Positions 7,933-16,847 are shown, counted from the first letter of the stretch. The stretch is 64,000 nt of DNA from Streptococcus sp. S5 (GCF_034134805.1 NZ_CP139419.1:1116001-1180000), one strand, 5' to 3'. Numbers and translations: made by a program. Notes: generated from the letters alone by a model not told the origin.

Positions 7933-8754
7933 TCATTCTCCTTTTTCAGTTTCAATTAATTTGTGAATAGCATGGGCCACGCCATCCTCATCATTGGTCA
8001 GGGTGATGAAGTCTGCGATTTCCTTGACAGCAGCATTGCCATTTCCCATAGCTATGCTGTAACCAGCAAAACGGAGCATTTCAAGGTCATTGTTTGCATC
8101 TCCAAGAGCCATGACCTGGTCTCTCCTGTAACCTAATGTTTGACTTAATGCTTGAAGAGCAGAAGCCTTGCTCGCGCCTTTTGGCAAGATTTCAAACAAG
8201 ATATCCTGTGAACGAACAGTGTTAAAATCGGCCTCTAATGCAGCCTCATTCTGATCTTGGAAGTCATCAATAGCAGAAGGATCTCCCACGTACATGGCTT
8301 GAAAAATAGGAACAAGGTTGGGCAGATCCTCTTCTGAGACAAGTGTCGGTTTACTATTAACAATGCCCGCATCCATAGTAACAAGTTCACTGGCTTCAGG
8401 TGCGACTACTAGGTAGTGATCCATATCAAATAAGGTTAGCTGGACGTCTGTATCTTTTGTCAAAACATGCAACCGGTGCATGTCCTCAAGGCTCAATTCT
8501 TCCTTGCCAATGATTTCCCAATTCTTAATCGACAAGGTTGTACACCCGTTATTAATAATCATATAGTAGTTGCCATCAGGGAGTCCAATCTCTTCAAAGA
8601 TGGGCCGTACACCCGCTAAGGGGCGCCCCGTACAGATCACAATGTCATAGCCGGCTTCATGAGCCCGGTGAAGGGCTTCAATATTTCCTGTCGATAAAGT
8701 CTTATCCTCATGCAAGAGGGTGCCATCCAAGTCAATCGCGATTAATTGAATCAT
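7933..8754 (-). CDS. Cof-type HAD-IIB phosphatase
   Basis: A 273-residue protein of the Cof/YidA subfamily. Motif I is [10 protein letters not shown] (residues 4-13), motif II is the Thr in ICTGRP, motif III the Lys in [11 protein letters not shown], and motif [14 protein letters not shown], with a type IIB cap between motifs II and III. These cytoplasmic enzymes dephosphorylate sugar phosphates and cofactor-like phosphates, and the substrate here is not predictable. The start overlaps the stop of the upstream regulator by 4 bp and the stop abuts pepT, so all three genes should share one transcript. Confidence 0.92.
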   Translation of the reverse strand: MIQLIAIDLDGTLLHEDKTLSTGNIEALHRAHEAGYDIVICTGRPLAGVRPIFEEIGLPDGNYYMIINNGCTTLSIKNWEIIGKEELSLEDMHRLHVLTKDTDVQLTLFDMDHYLVVAPEASELVTMDAGIVNSKPTLVSEEDLPNLVPIFQAMYVGDPSAIDDFQDQNEAALEADFNTVRSQDILFEILPKGASKASALQALSQTLGYRRDQVMALGDANNDLEMLRFAGYSIAMGNGNAAVKEIADFITLTNDEDGVAHAIHKLIETEKGE

Positions 8755-9515
8755 TTGATTTCCTCCAAATCAAGAGGAACAAAGCCATCAATCACTTTTC
8801 CAATCACCCCAGGTTCCTCATCTAGTGGAATGATTTGATCACTATATTTCTTATTAAGGGAAACCAGTCGAATACCGTTGGCCTCACGAAATACCCGTTT
8901 GATCAAGGTCTGCCCATCAAAATCAATGGCATAAATAGCCCCTGCTTGATCGTAATAGGTTTGTTTGATTAAGACAACGGCCCCTTTTTCGTATTTAGGC
9001 TCGAGGGAATCCGTATGAATCCAAAAAGCCAAATCGTAAGGAATCTTTTGATCAAACCAGACGATATCAGCTTGCTTTTGATTTTGGTAAGCTGCAAAAG
9101 AATCATAGACAGAATACGAGTGGTATTGCTTTTCAATTTTCTGTCTTTCTTTTTGATGGGTCAAGAGACTCTTTCCATAAGAAAGAAGATTTTCTTGATT
9201 TCCTTCATCGAGCTGTTTATATAATCGTTCAATCTCTGAATCAATGACCACAAAATCATTGCGCAATCGAGGGTCAATTTCAGCAACTGCTACCTGGAAA
9301 AAGGCTGCAATCTTCTCTAAATTTTCGGGAACGGGAAGAGAAGTTCCTTTTACATATCCAGTCAGGGTACTTGCAGGGATTCCAGTAATACGAGATAATT
9401 CGATCTGCTTTTTTCCCTGTTCTTTCAGTAATTCTCTGATCTTTTCCGATATAATCCGTAATGCCTCTTTGTCTTGAGGACTTGCTTTTCCACGACCTCT
9501 GGCCAACGTACTCAC
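8751..9515 (-). CDS. XRE HTH / S24 LexA-like transcriptional regulator (HdiR-like)
   Basis: A 254-residue two-domain regulator. Residues about 20-80 form a Cro/CI-type helix-turn-helix (KKQIELSRITGIPASTLTGYV). Residues about 135-250 form an S24 peptidase-like domain with the Ser-Lys dyad visible as HTDSLEPKYEKG (Ser170) and GQTLIKRVF (Lys206). The layout matches self-cleaving stress repressors such as lactococcal HdiR. An Ala-Ala in DSFAAYQ (about 141-142) is a possible cleavage site, but the usual Ala-Gly was not found. It is first in an operon with the HAD phosphatase and pepT, so it may regulate its own operon. AGGAGGTGAG lies before its ATG. Confidence 0.88.
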   Translation of the reverse strand: MSTLARGRGKASPQDKEALRIISEKIRELLKEQGKKQIELSRITGIPASTLTGYVKGTSLPVPENLEKIAAFFQVAVAEIDPRLRNDFVVIDSEIERLYKQLDEGNQENLLSYGKSLLTHQKERQKIEKQYHSYSVYDSFAAYQNQKQADIVWFDQKIPYDLAFWIHTDSLEPKYEKGAVVLIKQTYYDQAGAIYAIDFDGQTLIKRVFREANGIRLVSLNKKYSDQIIPLDEEPGVIGKVIDGFVPLDLEEIK

Positions 9516-9703
9516 CTCCTTGTATTTACCCTTACTATTATAATGAATTAAATCGAAAAAGTAAATAGAAATCCCTGAGAAATGCGAAAAAAGATGAATT
9601 TGATCTAAATCGTATTTTCTTTTTTTGAATTTTATCAGGTATCCCTTTACTTTTTGAGGAAAAAGGTCTAAGATTATACCGAAGAGTTCATGGAGGTGGA
9701 GCT

Positions 9704-10141
9704 ATGATTCGTAGCGTTCAAGTCAAAGATGCAGGTCAGATTAGAGATTTATGTCACCAAGCATTGGGGTATGATTCGACCCTTGAAAAAGTGGCAGCTC
9801 AGATTGATAAATTTAATTCGCCAGATTCGGATCATTTTTGCTTTGTTTATGAAGAGGAACAAACAGGCCATATTCTTGGTTATGTGGAAGCGGAAGTTTA
9901 TGAAAGTCTCTATAGTGACGCTGGTCTAAATGTTTTGGGACTTGCTGTTTTCCCTTCTGCTCAAGGACGTGGGATCGGTCGCCAATTGATGGAGCGAGTT
10001 GAAGAACTTGCCAAAAGCAAGCATTATGCTTTTATCCGTTTAAATTCTGCCTCTCATCGAAAAGAAGCTCATGTCTTTTACGAACGGATTGGATATGAGG
10101 GGAATAAAACACAGAAGCGATTTTTGAAAATAATGAATTAA
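9704..10141 (+). CDS. GNAT-family N-acetyltransferase
   Basis: A 145-residue acetyl-CoA-dependent acetyltransferase with the complete GNAT fold. Acetyl-CoA binding motif A is VFPSAQGRGIGRQLM (about residues 81-95), and the C-terminal motif B is HVFYERIGYE. The protein is single-domain, cytoplasmic and stands alone; its acceptor substrate cannot be inferred. GGAGGTGGAG precedes the ATG. Its stop is about 65 bp upstream of the lepA start and the A/T-rich spacer holds a TATAAT-like sequence, so lepA probably has its own promoter. Confidence 0.88.
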   Translation: MIRSVQVKDAGQIRDLCHQALGYDSTLEKVAAQIDKFNSPDSDHFCFVYEEEQTGHILGYVEAEVYESLYSDAGLNVLGLAVFPSAQGRGIGRQLMERVEELAKSKHYAFIRLNSASHRKEAHVFYERIGYEGNKTQKRFLKIMN

Positions 10142-10207
10142 GATAGGCAAAGGCCTATCTTTTTTGTTATAATGAAGAGTACGATTAAATTTACTAGGAA
10201 GATGATT

Positions 10208-12034
10208 ATGCCAAATTTTGAAGAATTAAAAAAACGACAAGAGAAGATTCGGAACTTCTCGATCATCGCCCATATTGACCATGGAAAGTCAACCTTGGCC
10301 GATCGAATTTTAGAAAAAACCGAAACCGTGTCTAGTCGGGAGATGCAAGCCCAACTCCTAGACAGTATGGACCTAGAGCGGGAACGTGGGATTACCATCA
10401 AGCTGAATGCCATCGAGTTGAACTACACGGCTAAAGATGGGGAAACCTATATCTTTCACTTGATTGACACACCAGGACACGTGGACTTTACCTATGAGGT
10501 TTCGCGGTCGCTTGCTGCCTGTGAGGGTGCCATTCTCGTAGTAGATGCTGCTCAAGGGATTGAAGCTCAGACACTAGCCAATGTCTACCTTGCTTTGGAC
10601 AATGATTTGGAAATCCTGCCAGTTATCAATAAAATCGACTTGCCAGCTGCAGATCCAGAACGGGTGCGCACAGAAGTAGAAGATGTCATCGGGTTGGATG
10701 CTAGTGAGGCAGTCTTAGCTTCTGCCAAGGCTGGTATCGGGATTGAAGAGATTTTGGAGCAGATCGTTGAGAAAGTTCCAGCACCGACGGGTGATGTTGA
10801 AGCCCCTCTTCAAGCCTTGATCTTTGACTCTGTATATGATGCCTATCGTGGGGTAATCCTTCAGGTCCGAGTGGTCAATGGAATGGTCAAACCAGGCGAT
10901 AAGATCCAACTCATGAGCAATGGTAAGACATTTGATGTCACCGAGGTTGGGATTTTTACTCCTAAAGCAGTTGGACGCGATTTCCTTGCAACTGGAGACG
11001 TTGGCTATATAGCGGCCTCTATCAAGACCGTTGCGGATACCCGTGTCGGGGATACGGTGACCCTAGCTTCCAATCCGGCAAGTGAGCCACTACATGGATA
11101 CAAGCAAATGAACCCAATGGTTTTTGCTGGTCTTTACCCAATTGAATCTAACAAATACAATGATCTTCGTGAAGCTTTGGAAAAATTGCAATTGAATGAT
11201 GCCAGTCTTCAATTTGAACCGGAAACTTCTCAAGCCCTCGGTTTTGGTTTCCGTTGTGGTTTCTTGGGGCTCCTTCATATGGACGTTATCCAGGAGCGTT
11301 TGGAGCGTGAGTTCAATATTGACTTGATTATGACGGCACCGTCTGTTATCTACAAGGTTAATTTGACAGATGGAGAAGCACTGGATGTCTCCAACCCTTC
11401 TGAGTTCCCAGATCCAACCAAGATCGCTTCGATCGAAGAACCGTATGTTAAAGCCCAAATCATGGTGCCACAAGAGTTTGTCGGGGCGGTTATGGAATTA
11501 GCCCAACGGAAACGCGGGGATTTTGTGACCATGGATTACATCGATGAAAATCGGGTAAATGTCATCTATCAAATCCCACTGGCGGAAATTGTCTTTGATT
11601 TCTTTGATAAATTGAAATCCTCTACTCGTGGCTATGCGAGCTTTGATTATGAGTTGTCTGAATACCGTCCTTCTAAATTGGTTAAAATGGATATCCTTCT
11701 TAATGGCGATACTGTCGATGCCCTCAGCTTTATCGTTCACAAGGATTTTGCCTATGAACGTGGTAAGTTAATCGTTGAGAAACTCAAGAAGATTATCCCT
11801 CGTCAACAGTTTGAAGTGCCTATCCAAGCAGCCATCGGTCATAAGATCGTGGCCCGTACAGATATCAAGGCCCTTCGTAAGAACGTCTTGGCCAAGTGTT
11901 ATGGTGGGGACGTCTCACGGAAACGTAAGCTTCTTGAAAAACAAAAGGCTGGTAAGAAACGGATGAAGGCAATTGGATCTGTAGAAGTACCACAGGAAGC
12001 CTTCTTATCTGTCTTGTCAATGGATGAAGAATAA
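10208..12034 (+). CDS. lepA: Elongation factor 4 (LepA) GTPase
   Basis: A 608-residue translational GTPase. It acts on the ribosome; back-translocation and assembly/initiation roles have been proposed. G1 is AHIDHGKS, G2 RERGITI, G3 DTPGHVDF, G4 NKIDLP and G5 SAKAG. EF-G-like domains II, III and V and the LepA-specific C-terminal domain ([15 protein letters not shown], then [14 protein letters not shown]) follow. The ATG at 10208 ([11 protein letters not shown]) is preferred to 10202 or 10172 because AGGAAG lies six bases before it and the family N-terminus begins there. A dispersed hairpin repeat starts just after the stop. Confidence 0.97.
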   Translation: MPNFEELKKRQEKIRNFSIIAHIDHGKSTLADRILEKTETVSSREMQAQLLDSMDLERERGITIKLNAIELNYTAKDGETYIFHLIDTPGHVDFTYEVSRSLAACEGAILVVDAAQGIEAQTLANVYLALDNDLEILPVINKIDLPAADPERVRTEVEDVIGLDASEAVLASAKAGIGIEEILEQIVEKVPAPTGDVEAPLQALIFDSVYDAYRGVILQVRVVNGMVKPGDKIQLMSNGKTFDVTEVGIFTPKAVGRDFLATGDVGYIAASIKTVADTRVGDTVTLASNPASEPLHGYKQMNPMVFAGLYPIESNKYNDLREALEKLQLNDASLQFEPETSQALGFGFRCGFLGLLHMDVIQERLEREFNIDLIMTAPSVIYKVNLTDGEALDVSNPSEFPDPTKIASIEEPYVKAQIMVPQEFVGAVMELAQRKRGDFVTMDYIDENRVNVIYQIPLAEIVFDFFDKLKSSTRGYASFDYELSEYRPSKLVKMDILLNGDTVDALSFIVHKDFAYERGKLIVEKLKKIIPRQQFEVPIQAAIGHKIVARTDIKALRKNVLAKCYGGDVSRKRKLLEKQKAGKKRMKAIGSVEVPQEAFLSVLSMDEE

Positions 12035-12040
12035 CAATTA

Positions 12041-12219
12041 GAGAGTGGGACAGAAATCGGTAATTCGTTAGAATTCGATTTCGTCGTCCCACCTCCGCAC
12101 AGTTGAGTAGGGCTGTAAAAGCTGATGAAATCAGCGTAGTAGAGCCCACTCAACCACTGCGTCTTGCTCGACAATCCAAAAACAATTGAGAGGCTAGGAC
12201 TTTTGTCCCAGCCTTTTGT
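12041..12219 (+). repeat. Dispersed two-hairpin repeat, copy 1
   Basis: Downstream of lepA lies a non-coding module. It begins with a hairpin GTGGGAC...GTCCCAC (about 12045-12092). A second structure follows whose ends read CCGCACAGTTGAGTAGG and CCACTCAACCACTGCGTC (about 12094-12164). It ends in a terminator-like hairpin GGCTAGGAC / GTCCCAGCC plus T's. The same CCGCACAGTTGA...TCAACCACTGCGTC frame recurs at 13048-13169 (inverted) and 62294-62524. The interior stems differ in sequence between copies but stay self-complementary. No family name is assigned. Confidence 0.75.
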
Positions 12220-12316
12220 TTTAGGTTCAAAAGAAATAGACTGAATGAGAAAGGTTCCATCAGATGTGACACTTATCCTATTTTAAAATACCCACTTTCA
12301 TGGTAGACTAGAAGAA

Positions 12317-12330
12317 AGAAAACGTTCTCA
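12317..12330 (+). promoter_or_regulatory. cre-like CcpA operator before lipoprotein gene
   Basis: AGAAAACGTTCTCA matches the catabolite-responsive element consensus TGWAANCGNTNWCA at 13 of 14 positions (first base differs). It lies immediately upstream of the AAGGAGG of the lipoprotein gene and would act as a downstream roadblock/repression site. Prediction from the consensus only. Confidence 0.5.
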
Positions 12331-12342
12331 AGGAGGTTGAGC

Positions 12343-12987
12343 ATGAAACACAAATTATTGGTCACATCACTGACGATTCTTTCTACCTGCGCACTCATGG
12401 CTTGTAGTCACACTACTCAAAAGGACACAGCAGTTTCTTCTACAAAAGAAAGTAGCAGTAAAGTCGAAAAGCAAACAAGTAGCTCTTCGTCAAAGAATAC
12501 TGCTTCTACAAAGAAAAACACTCCCAGTCAAGAAACCAAGCGGATTGGAAATGCAGATTATGGATACATCGATATTCCAAGTAAATGGTTCAAGTTCACG
12601 GATATCGATGGGACAGAAGCTGTCCAATATACAGATGGCAGTGGCTATAATATTGTCACCTTGAACAGCTTTACCCGGGAAAAGGCCAAAGTTCCTGCAG
12701 ATATCGAGTTTAATGCTGAATTTCTAGCCAAGAAACTAGCAGTAATGTGGCAAGATAACCAGGATGTTGGAAAGATGACGGGAGCGCGGACTAAAGTCGC
12801 AGGTCTAGACGCCTACCAGCTTCAAATTGTCATGAAATCTGGTCAATACCTGATTACTTGGGTTTTCCAGAAGGGTGAAAAAGTTTATACCATTTCTTTT
12901 GAAGGGGATGCAGAAACCTTGAAAACCTTTATCCCATACATCGAAGACACATGGAGCCTAGACGGAACAGGTGCCGTGACCGATTGA
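12343..12987 (+). CDS. Putative lipoprotein with PsbP/DUF1795-like domain
   Basis: A 214-residue exported protein. The N-terminal signal peptide ends in the lipobox LMAC, so Cys at about residue 21 should be lipidated. A Ser/Thr/Lys-rich linker follows (about 22-65). A compact domain (about 70-205, from GYIDIPSKW through TWVFQKGEKVYTISFEG to the C-terminal Trp) resembles PsbP/DUF1795-type alpha-beta domains, but that assignment is weak. The function is unknown. The ATG at 12343 has AAGGAGG six bases upstream; the in-frame TTG at 12337 is less suitable. A cre-like site suggests carbon-source control. Confidence 0.8.
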   Translation: MKHKLLVTSLTILSTCALMACSHTTQKDTAVSSTKESSSKVEKQTSSSSSKNTASTKKNTPSQETKRIGNADYGYIDIPSKWFKFTDIDGTEAVQYTDGSGYNIVTLNSFTREKAKVPADIEFNAEFLAKKLAVMWQDNQDVGKMTGARTKVAGLDAYQLQIVMKSGQYLITWVFQKGEKVYTISFEGDAETLKTFIPYIEDTWSLDGTGAVTD

Positions 12988-13047
12988 TGAAGAGGAAGTT
13001 TGACTTAAACTATCCAGCCTTCGATGTTTGATAAGAATAACAGTATG

Positions 13048-13169
13048 ACGCAGTGGTTGATTGGCATCTTTGTTCGCTTTTTAAGCTCCAAAGATAGCCT
13101 AATCAACTGTGCGGGGGTGGGAAAACGAACTCTTCTTAATTAGTAGGAGTTCTGTCCCACTCCCTTTTT
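13048..13169 (-). repeat. Dispersed two-hairpin repeat, copy 2 (inverted)
   Basis: Read on the minus strand this is the same frame as copy 1: CCGCACAGTTGATTAGG, a variable stem, then CCAATCAACCACTGCGTC at the 13048 end. The neighbouring hairpin (GTGGGAAAACGAACTC with GAGTTCTGTCCCAC, about 13119-13160) is followed by TCCCTTTTTC on the plus strand and so can also act as a plus-strand terminator for the lipoprotein gene. The rest of the 12988-13219 interval shows only the promoter region of the next gene. Confidence 0.7.
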
Positions 13170-13219
13170 CACAGTCTTTGTGGTATAATGCTTCTATTGT
13201 TTAGAAGAGGAAATAGAGG

Positions 13220-13714
13220 ATGACACAGGAAATTGATATTGAAAAATACCATCAGTTAGCTCTCCAAAAGCAAAAGGAGCACCGCAAGGTATTGGCGAAT
13301 CTCAAGAAGAAGCCACCTAAGAATTTAGATAAAATAGCGCAAGAAATCCACGATGAAGTTTTCCAAGAAATCGATTGTACGGCTTGTGCTAATTGCTGCA
13401 AGACCTTAGGGCCCGATTTTAAGGAAGCCGATATCACGCGGATCGCCAAATATTTCAAGATGAAACTTCCTGCTTTTGAGGCAGAATTTCTTCAAGTTGA
13501 CGAAGATGGGGACAAGGTTTTTAAATCCATGCCTTGCCCCTTTCTTGGTGGGGACAATCTCTGTTCCATTTATGATGTTCGTCCAAAAGCTTGTCGGGAA
13601 TTCCCTCACACCGATCGCAAGAAGATTTATCAGATCAACCATCTAACCATCAAGAATACCCTCACTTGCCCAGCGGCTTATTTATTTGTAGAAAAATTGA
13701 AGGATCGTTTGTAA
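13220..13714 (+). CDS. YkgJ-family cysteine cluster protein
   Basis: A 164-residue cytoplasmic protein. Its cysteine pattern is that of the YkgJ/FliB-like zinc/iron-chelating family: CTACANCCK (about residues 54-62), then CPFLGGDNLCSIYDVRPKAC (about 101-120) and a late Cys in LTCPAAY. Such proteins probably bind an Fe-S cluster or zinc; no reaction is established. A lysine-rich helical N-terminus precedes the cluster. The stop codon overlaps the ATG of the following nucleotidase gene (TAATG), so the two are translationally coupled. Confidence 0.88.
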   Translation: MTQEIDIEKYHQLALQKQKEHRKVLANLKKKPPKNLDKIAQEIHDEVFQEIDCTACANCCKTLGPDFKEADITRIAKYFKMKLPAFEAEFLQVDEDGDKVFKSMPCPFLGGDNLCSIYDVRPKACREFPHTDRKKIYQINHLTIKNTLTCPAAYLFVEKLKDRL

Positions 13715-14403
13715 TGGCATATAGATTTTTACTTTTTGATTTGGACCATACCTTGTTGGACTTTGAATCTGCTGAAGAAACAGCCTTGACGCAGATGTTA
13801 GAAGACATGAATTTTCAAGATGTACAGGCCTTTAAGGATTACTACAAACCCATGAACCAAGGGCTCTGGAAGGATTTGGAACAAAAGAAATTAACCAAGC
13901 AAGAGCTCGTGGATAGTCGGTTTGCGATTGGGTTTGCCCACTTTGGGATCACGGTTGATGGGGCTGAGATGGCTCTTCGCTACCAAGATTACATCAGTCT
14001 TCAGGGGCAGTCTTTCCACGGTGCGGAGGACTTACTGGCTCGACTTGAAAAAGCAGGTTACCAGCTCTATGGTGCAACGAACGGAGTGACTGCCATTCAA
14101 GAAGGACGCTTAGCTCATTCTACAATTGCTTCTTATTTCAAAGAGGTCTTTATCTCTGAACAGCTTCATACTCAGAAACCAGAACCTGCTTTTTTTGACA
14201 AAGTTGGCCAACTGATTCCAGGGTTCAGCAAGGAAGAGACCCTTATGATCGGAGATTCTTTGACAGCAGATATCGCAGGAGGAAATGCTGCGGGGATTGA
14301 TACCGTATGGTATAATCCTGATCACAAGGCAAATACCAGCCAAGTAGTGCCGACTTATACCGTTAGCAACTATCAAGAAATCGCCGATTTACTGATAAAA
14401 TAA
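13714..14403 (+). CDS. YjjG-type noncanonical pyrimidine nucleotidase (HAD family)
   Basis: A 229-residue HAD phosphatase. Motif I is FDLDHTLLDFE (Asp9 and Asp11), motif II the Thr in YGATNG, motif III the Lys in HTQKPEP and motif IV IGDSLTADIAGG, with a helical type I cap at about residues 20-90. The DHTLLDFE signature is typical of YjjG/YfnB enzymes, which dephosphorylate pyrimidine nucleoside monophosphates, including noncanonical ones (house-cleaning). The reading frame is open further upstream, but the ATG overlapping the ykgJ stop starts exactly at the family N-terminus. Confidence 0.9.
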   Translation: MAYRFLLFDLDHTLLDFESAEETALTQMLEDMNFQDVQAFKDYYKPMNQGLWKDLEQKKLTKQELVDSRFAIGFAHFGITVDGAEMALRYQDYISLQGQSFHGAEDLLARLEKAGYQLYGATNGVTAIQEGRLAHSTIASYFKEVFISEQLHTQKPEPAFFDKVGQLIPGFSKEETLMIGDSLTADIAGGNAAGIDTVWYNPDHKANTSQVVPTYTVSNYQEIADLLIK

Positions 14404-14416
14404 AAATTTTTAAATA

Positions 14417-14438
14417 CTGTCAAGTTTTTTTCTTGACA
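14417..14438 (+). terminator. Terminator-like hairpin overlapping the rpsP promoter
   Basis: CTGTCAAG and CTTGACAG are perfect 8-bp inverted repeats around a T7 loop. The right arm contains the TTGACA of the rpsP promoter, so terminator and -35 box share bases. The T's are in the loop rather than after the stem, so termination strength is uncertain. Confidence 0.5.
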
Positions 14439-14460
14439 GGTCTATAAAATGTGTTATAAT
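14433..14460 (+). promoter_or_regulatory. Predicted promoter of rpsP-khpA
   Basis: Consensus TTGACA (14433-14438) and TATAAT (14455-14460) with 16-bp spacing and a TG-rich extension before the -10. This is the strongest-looking promoter in this part of the window, as expected for a ribosomal protein gene. Confidence 0.8.
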
Positions 14461-14526
14461 AGATCATGTGCTAAATAGCTTGTCTATTTCACCGAAAATT
14501 AAAATATAGAAAAGAGACTTATAAAA

Positions 14527-14799
14527 ATGGCAGTTAAAATTCGTTTGACTCGTATGGGTTCTAAGAAAAAACCTTACTACCGTATCAACGTAGCAGATTC
14601 ACGTTCACCACGTGATGGACGTTTCATCGAAACAGTTGGAACTTACAATCCACTTGTTGAAGAAAACCAAGTAACTTTGAAAGAAGATCGCGTTCTTGCA
14701 TGGTTGGCTGATGGAGCTCAACCTTCAGATACAGTTCGCAACATCCTTTCAAAAGCTGGTGTGATGAAGAAATTCCACGATTCTAAATTCTCAAAATAA
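14527..14799 (+). CDS. rpsP: 30S ribosomal protein S16
   Basis: A 90-residue protein with the complete S16 sequence pattern: [20 protein letters not shown] at the N-terminus, then [12 protein letters not shown] and a C-terminal [17 protein letters not shown] tail. It is an assembly protein of the 30S subunit. It is the first gene after the strong promoter and is followed by khpA after about 20 bp, the usual streptococcal arrangement. Codon use is strongly biased to preferred codons, as for other ribosomal genes. Confidence 0.98.
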   Translation: MAVKIRLTRMGSKKKPYYRINVADSRSPRDGRFIETVGTYNPLVEENQVTLKEDRVLAWLADGAQPSDTVRNILSKAGVMKKFHDSKFSK

Positions 14800-14819
14800 T
14801 TTTTTAAGTAGGTTGATGT

Positions 14820-15059
14820 ATGGATACGATTGAAAATCTCATTATTGCAATTGTGAAACCCTTGATTTCACAACCGGATGCTTTAACCATCAAGATCGAA
14901 GATACTCCTGAATTCTTGGAGTATCACCTTGACCTTGATCCTAGCGATGTTGGTCGTGTAATCGGTCGGAAAGGTCGCACCATTTCTGCGATAAGAACGA
15001 TTGTCTACTCTGTCCCAACTGAAGATAAAAAAGTAAGAATCGTTATTGACGAAAAATAA
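14820..15059 (+). CDS. khpA: KH-domain RNA-binding protein KhpA
   Basis: A 79-residue single KH-domain protein with the nucleic-acid-binding GxxG loop in [19 protein letters not shown]. In streptococci KhpA pairs with KhpB (EloR/Jag), binds RNAs and influences cell elongation and division. The C-terminus ([10 protein letters not shown]) is also typical. It is directly downstream of rpsP with a short AGGTTG-type RBS, and is followed by a small hairpin with T-run at about 15061-15085. Confidence 0.93.
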   Translation: MDTIENLIIAIVKPLISQPDALTIKIEDTPEFLEYHLDLDPSDVGRVIGRKGRTISAIRTIVYSVPTEDKKVRIVIDEK

Positions 15060-15060
15060 A

Positions 15061-15085
15061 AGGCGGGGCTTTGTCCCGTTTTTTT
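15061..15085 (+). terminator. Terminator after khpA
   Basis: GGCGGGGC and GTCCCGTT form a short GC-rich stem followed by a run of seven T's just after the khpA stop. Confidence 0.65.
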
Positions 15086-15101
15086 GTTGCAAGGAGAAGG
15101 A

Positions 15102-15434
15102 ATGAGAGATTTAACAGTCAGACAACTAGAGGAATACTTACTTGATCATTATCAACAATCTAGAACAGAAGAAGGACTTTTTATCAAACTAGTAGAAGAA
15201 GTTGGAGAAGTCGCTGAGGTTTTAAATGGACGTTCAGGTAGAAAAGAGGGGGTCCAAGATTCAAACGAGGAATTGGCAAAGGAGTTGGCAGATATCATTC
15301 ACTACACAGTGGCAATTGCAGCTATTAACCATATCGACCTAACGAAGACCATTTTTGAAAAAGACAAGAAGGCAGCCATCAAGTATCAGCATGAACAAGA
15401 TTTGGAGCAGTTTCTAGCAGAAAAGAGCATTTGA
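15102..15434 (+). CDS. MazG-like nucleotide pyrophosphohydrolase
   Basis: A 110-residue single-domain protein of the all-alpha NTP pyrophosphohydrolase superfamily. The metal-binding ExxE...ExxD signature is visible in KLVEEVGEVAEVL (about residues 33-45) and ELAKELADIIHYTV (about 64-77). Such enzymes hydrolyse (d)NTPs to monophosphates and pyrophosphate, usually for nucleotide-pool sanitation. The ATG at 15102 has AAGGAGAAGG upstream and is preferred to the upstream in-frame codon at 15084. It follows khpA and precedes an AT-rich inserted gene. Confidence 0.87.
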   Translation: MRDLTVRQLEEYLLDHYQQSRTEEGLFIKLVEEVGEVAEVLNGRSGRKEGVQDSNEELAKELADIIHYTVAIAAINHIDLTKTIFEKDKKAAIKYQHEQDLEQFLAEKSI

Positions 15435-15509
15435 GAAAATCCTCTGAACGTGATAAAATAAAACCTAAGAATGTTAAGTGAATTGTTGTTTAGAAAGGGT
15501 TGTTTTGAT

Positions 15510-16292
15510 ATGAACCGATTTGAAGTAACTACAAAGATTGGTTGTCTCTCTGTTACTTATGAAAAGAGAAATAAAGTACTAGTTTGTTTAAATGGTGCTG
15601 GTTTGATACCGAGTTATGAAAATTTTCTACCAATACTTGAAAAACTTCCTTCTTCAATAGGTTACTTAACGATTGATTTTCCGAATACAGGTAGGAGTCC
15701 GATTCATAGTCAAACAGGATTTAATTTGGATAATCTTGTTGAAGCGGTATTCGAAATCCTGAAAGGGTTGGAAATTTCTGATTACATACTTTGTGTTCAT
15801 AGTTTAAGTGGTGTTTTGGCTTTAAAGTTAATGAGTAAACCAATTAAGTGTCAAGCTTTGATAGCAATTGAACCAACAACAAAAAAAATAATGTTTGCTG
15901 ATTTTTCAAAAAATCCTTATCCAGAAATGGAAGAGCAAATGAGGATGATTGAAGAATGTGGTCCGGAAAATTATTTTAAGGGACTAACTCAAGCAACATT
16001 TGAACCTGAAACTGATAGACTGATTTGGGAATTGATGGAAGAAAAGGGTTTAGAATTGGAAAAGCAAGTTCCTGGATTTCAGATATCTGTAACTATTACC
16101 GCTGAAGATTTTGATAGTTTGTCCTTAGCAGATAATATTCCTGTTTTCGTATTTTGTCAGGCGTATAGAGAAAAAGAGTACAGAGATTCAGAATATTGGA
16201 ATTCTAATACAAAACTCATTCTAGGTGGAAACCACCACTATCTACACTGGTCAGAATCGGAAAAAATTGCAGCTCTTATTAGAGAACTGTAG
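15510..16292 (+). CDS. Alpha/beta-fold hydrolase, AT-rich insertion
   Basis: A 260-residue alpha/beta hydrolase. A strand followed by the oxyanion region is seen at LVCLNGAGLIPSYENFLPIL. The nucleophile elbow is VHSLSGVLAL (canonical GxSxG with the first Gly replaced by His), a strand-loop with Asp is IDFPNTGRSP, and the probable catalytic His is in GGNHHYLHWSES near the C-terminus. The substrate is unknown. Codon use is much more AT-rich than in flanking mazG-like and rimM genes, and it separates otherwise core genes, which suggests horizontal acquisition. The start at 15510 has GAAAGGG 10 bases upstream; an upstream ATG at 15471 lacks a clear RBS. Confidence 0.82.
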   Translation: MNRFEVTTKIGCLSVTYEKRNKVLVCLNGAGLIPSYENFLPILEKLPSSIGYLTIDFPNTGRSPIHSQTGFNLDNLVEAVFEILKGLEISDYILCVHSLSGVLALKLMSKPIKCQALIAIEPTTKKIMFADFSKNPYPEMEEQMRMIEECGPENYFKGLTQATFEPETDRLIWELMEEKGLELEKQVPGFQISVTITAEDFDSLSLADNIPVFVFCQAYREKEYRDSEYWNSNTKLILGGNHHYLHWSESEKIAALIREL

Positions 16293-16319
16293 AGATAAAT
16301 TAATTAAAAGAGAAATGTA

Positions 16320-16847
16320 GTGAATAAAATGAATTACTTTAACGTTGGGAAAATTGTTAATACCCAAGGATTACAAGGAGAGATGCGGGTCTTGTCTGTG
16401 ACAGACTTTGCGGATGAGCGCTTTAAAAAGGGAGCAGAGTTGGCTCTCTTTGATGAGAAGGATCAGTTTGTCCAAACGGTGACCATTGCCAGTCACCGCA
16501 AGCACAAGAACTTCGATATCATCAAGTTTAAGGATATGTACCATATCAATGCCATCGAGAAATTCAAAGGATTTAGCCTCAAGGTTGCAGAAGAAGACTT
16601 GACAGATTTGGAGGATGGCGAGTTTTATTACCATGAGATCATCGGCCTTGATGTTTATGAAAATGACCAGCTAATCGGTCAGATCAAGGAAATCCTGCAA
16701 CCAGGTGCCAATGATGTCTGGGTCGTGAAACGAAAAGGCAAACGAGATCTTCTCTTGCCTTATATCCCACCAGTCGTCTTAAATATCGATATCCCTGGAA
16801 ATCGTGTGGATGTAGACATCTTAGAAGGGTTAGACGATGAAGATTGA
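16320..16847 (+). CDS. rimM: 16S rRNA processing protein RimM
   Basis: A 175-residue ribosome maturation factor (172 if started at the ATG at 16329). It assists assembly of the 30S head around S19. The N-terminal RimM domain starts at [20 protein letters not shown]. The C-terminal PRC-barrel follows at [13 protein letters not shown] and [15 protein letters not shown]. The GTG at 16320 is 7 bases after AAAGAG and so better spaced than the ATG at 16329, where the conserved sequence begins; either could be used. The 3' end overlaps trmD by 11 bp, the classical rimM-trmD arrangement. Confidence 0.95.
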   Translation: MNKMNYFNVGKIVNTQGLQGEMRVLSVTDFADERFKKGAELALFDEKDQFVQTVTIASHRKHKNFDIIKFKDMYHINAIEKFKGFSLKVAEEDLTDLEDGEFYYHEIIGLDVYENDQLIGQIKEILQPGANDVWVVKRKGKRDLLLPYIPPVVLNIDIPGNRVDVDILEGLDDED

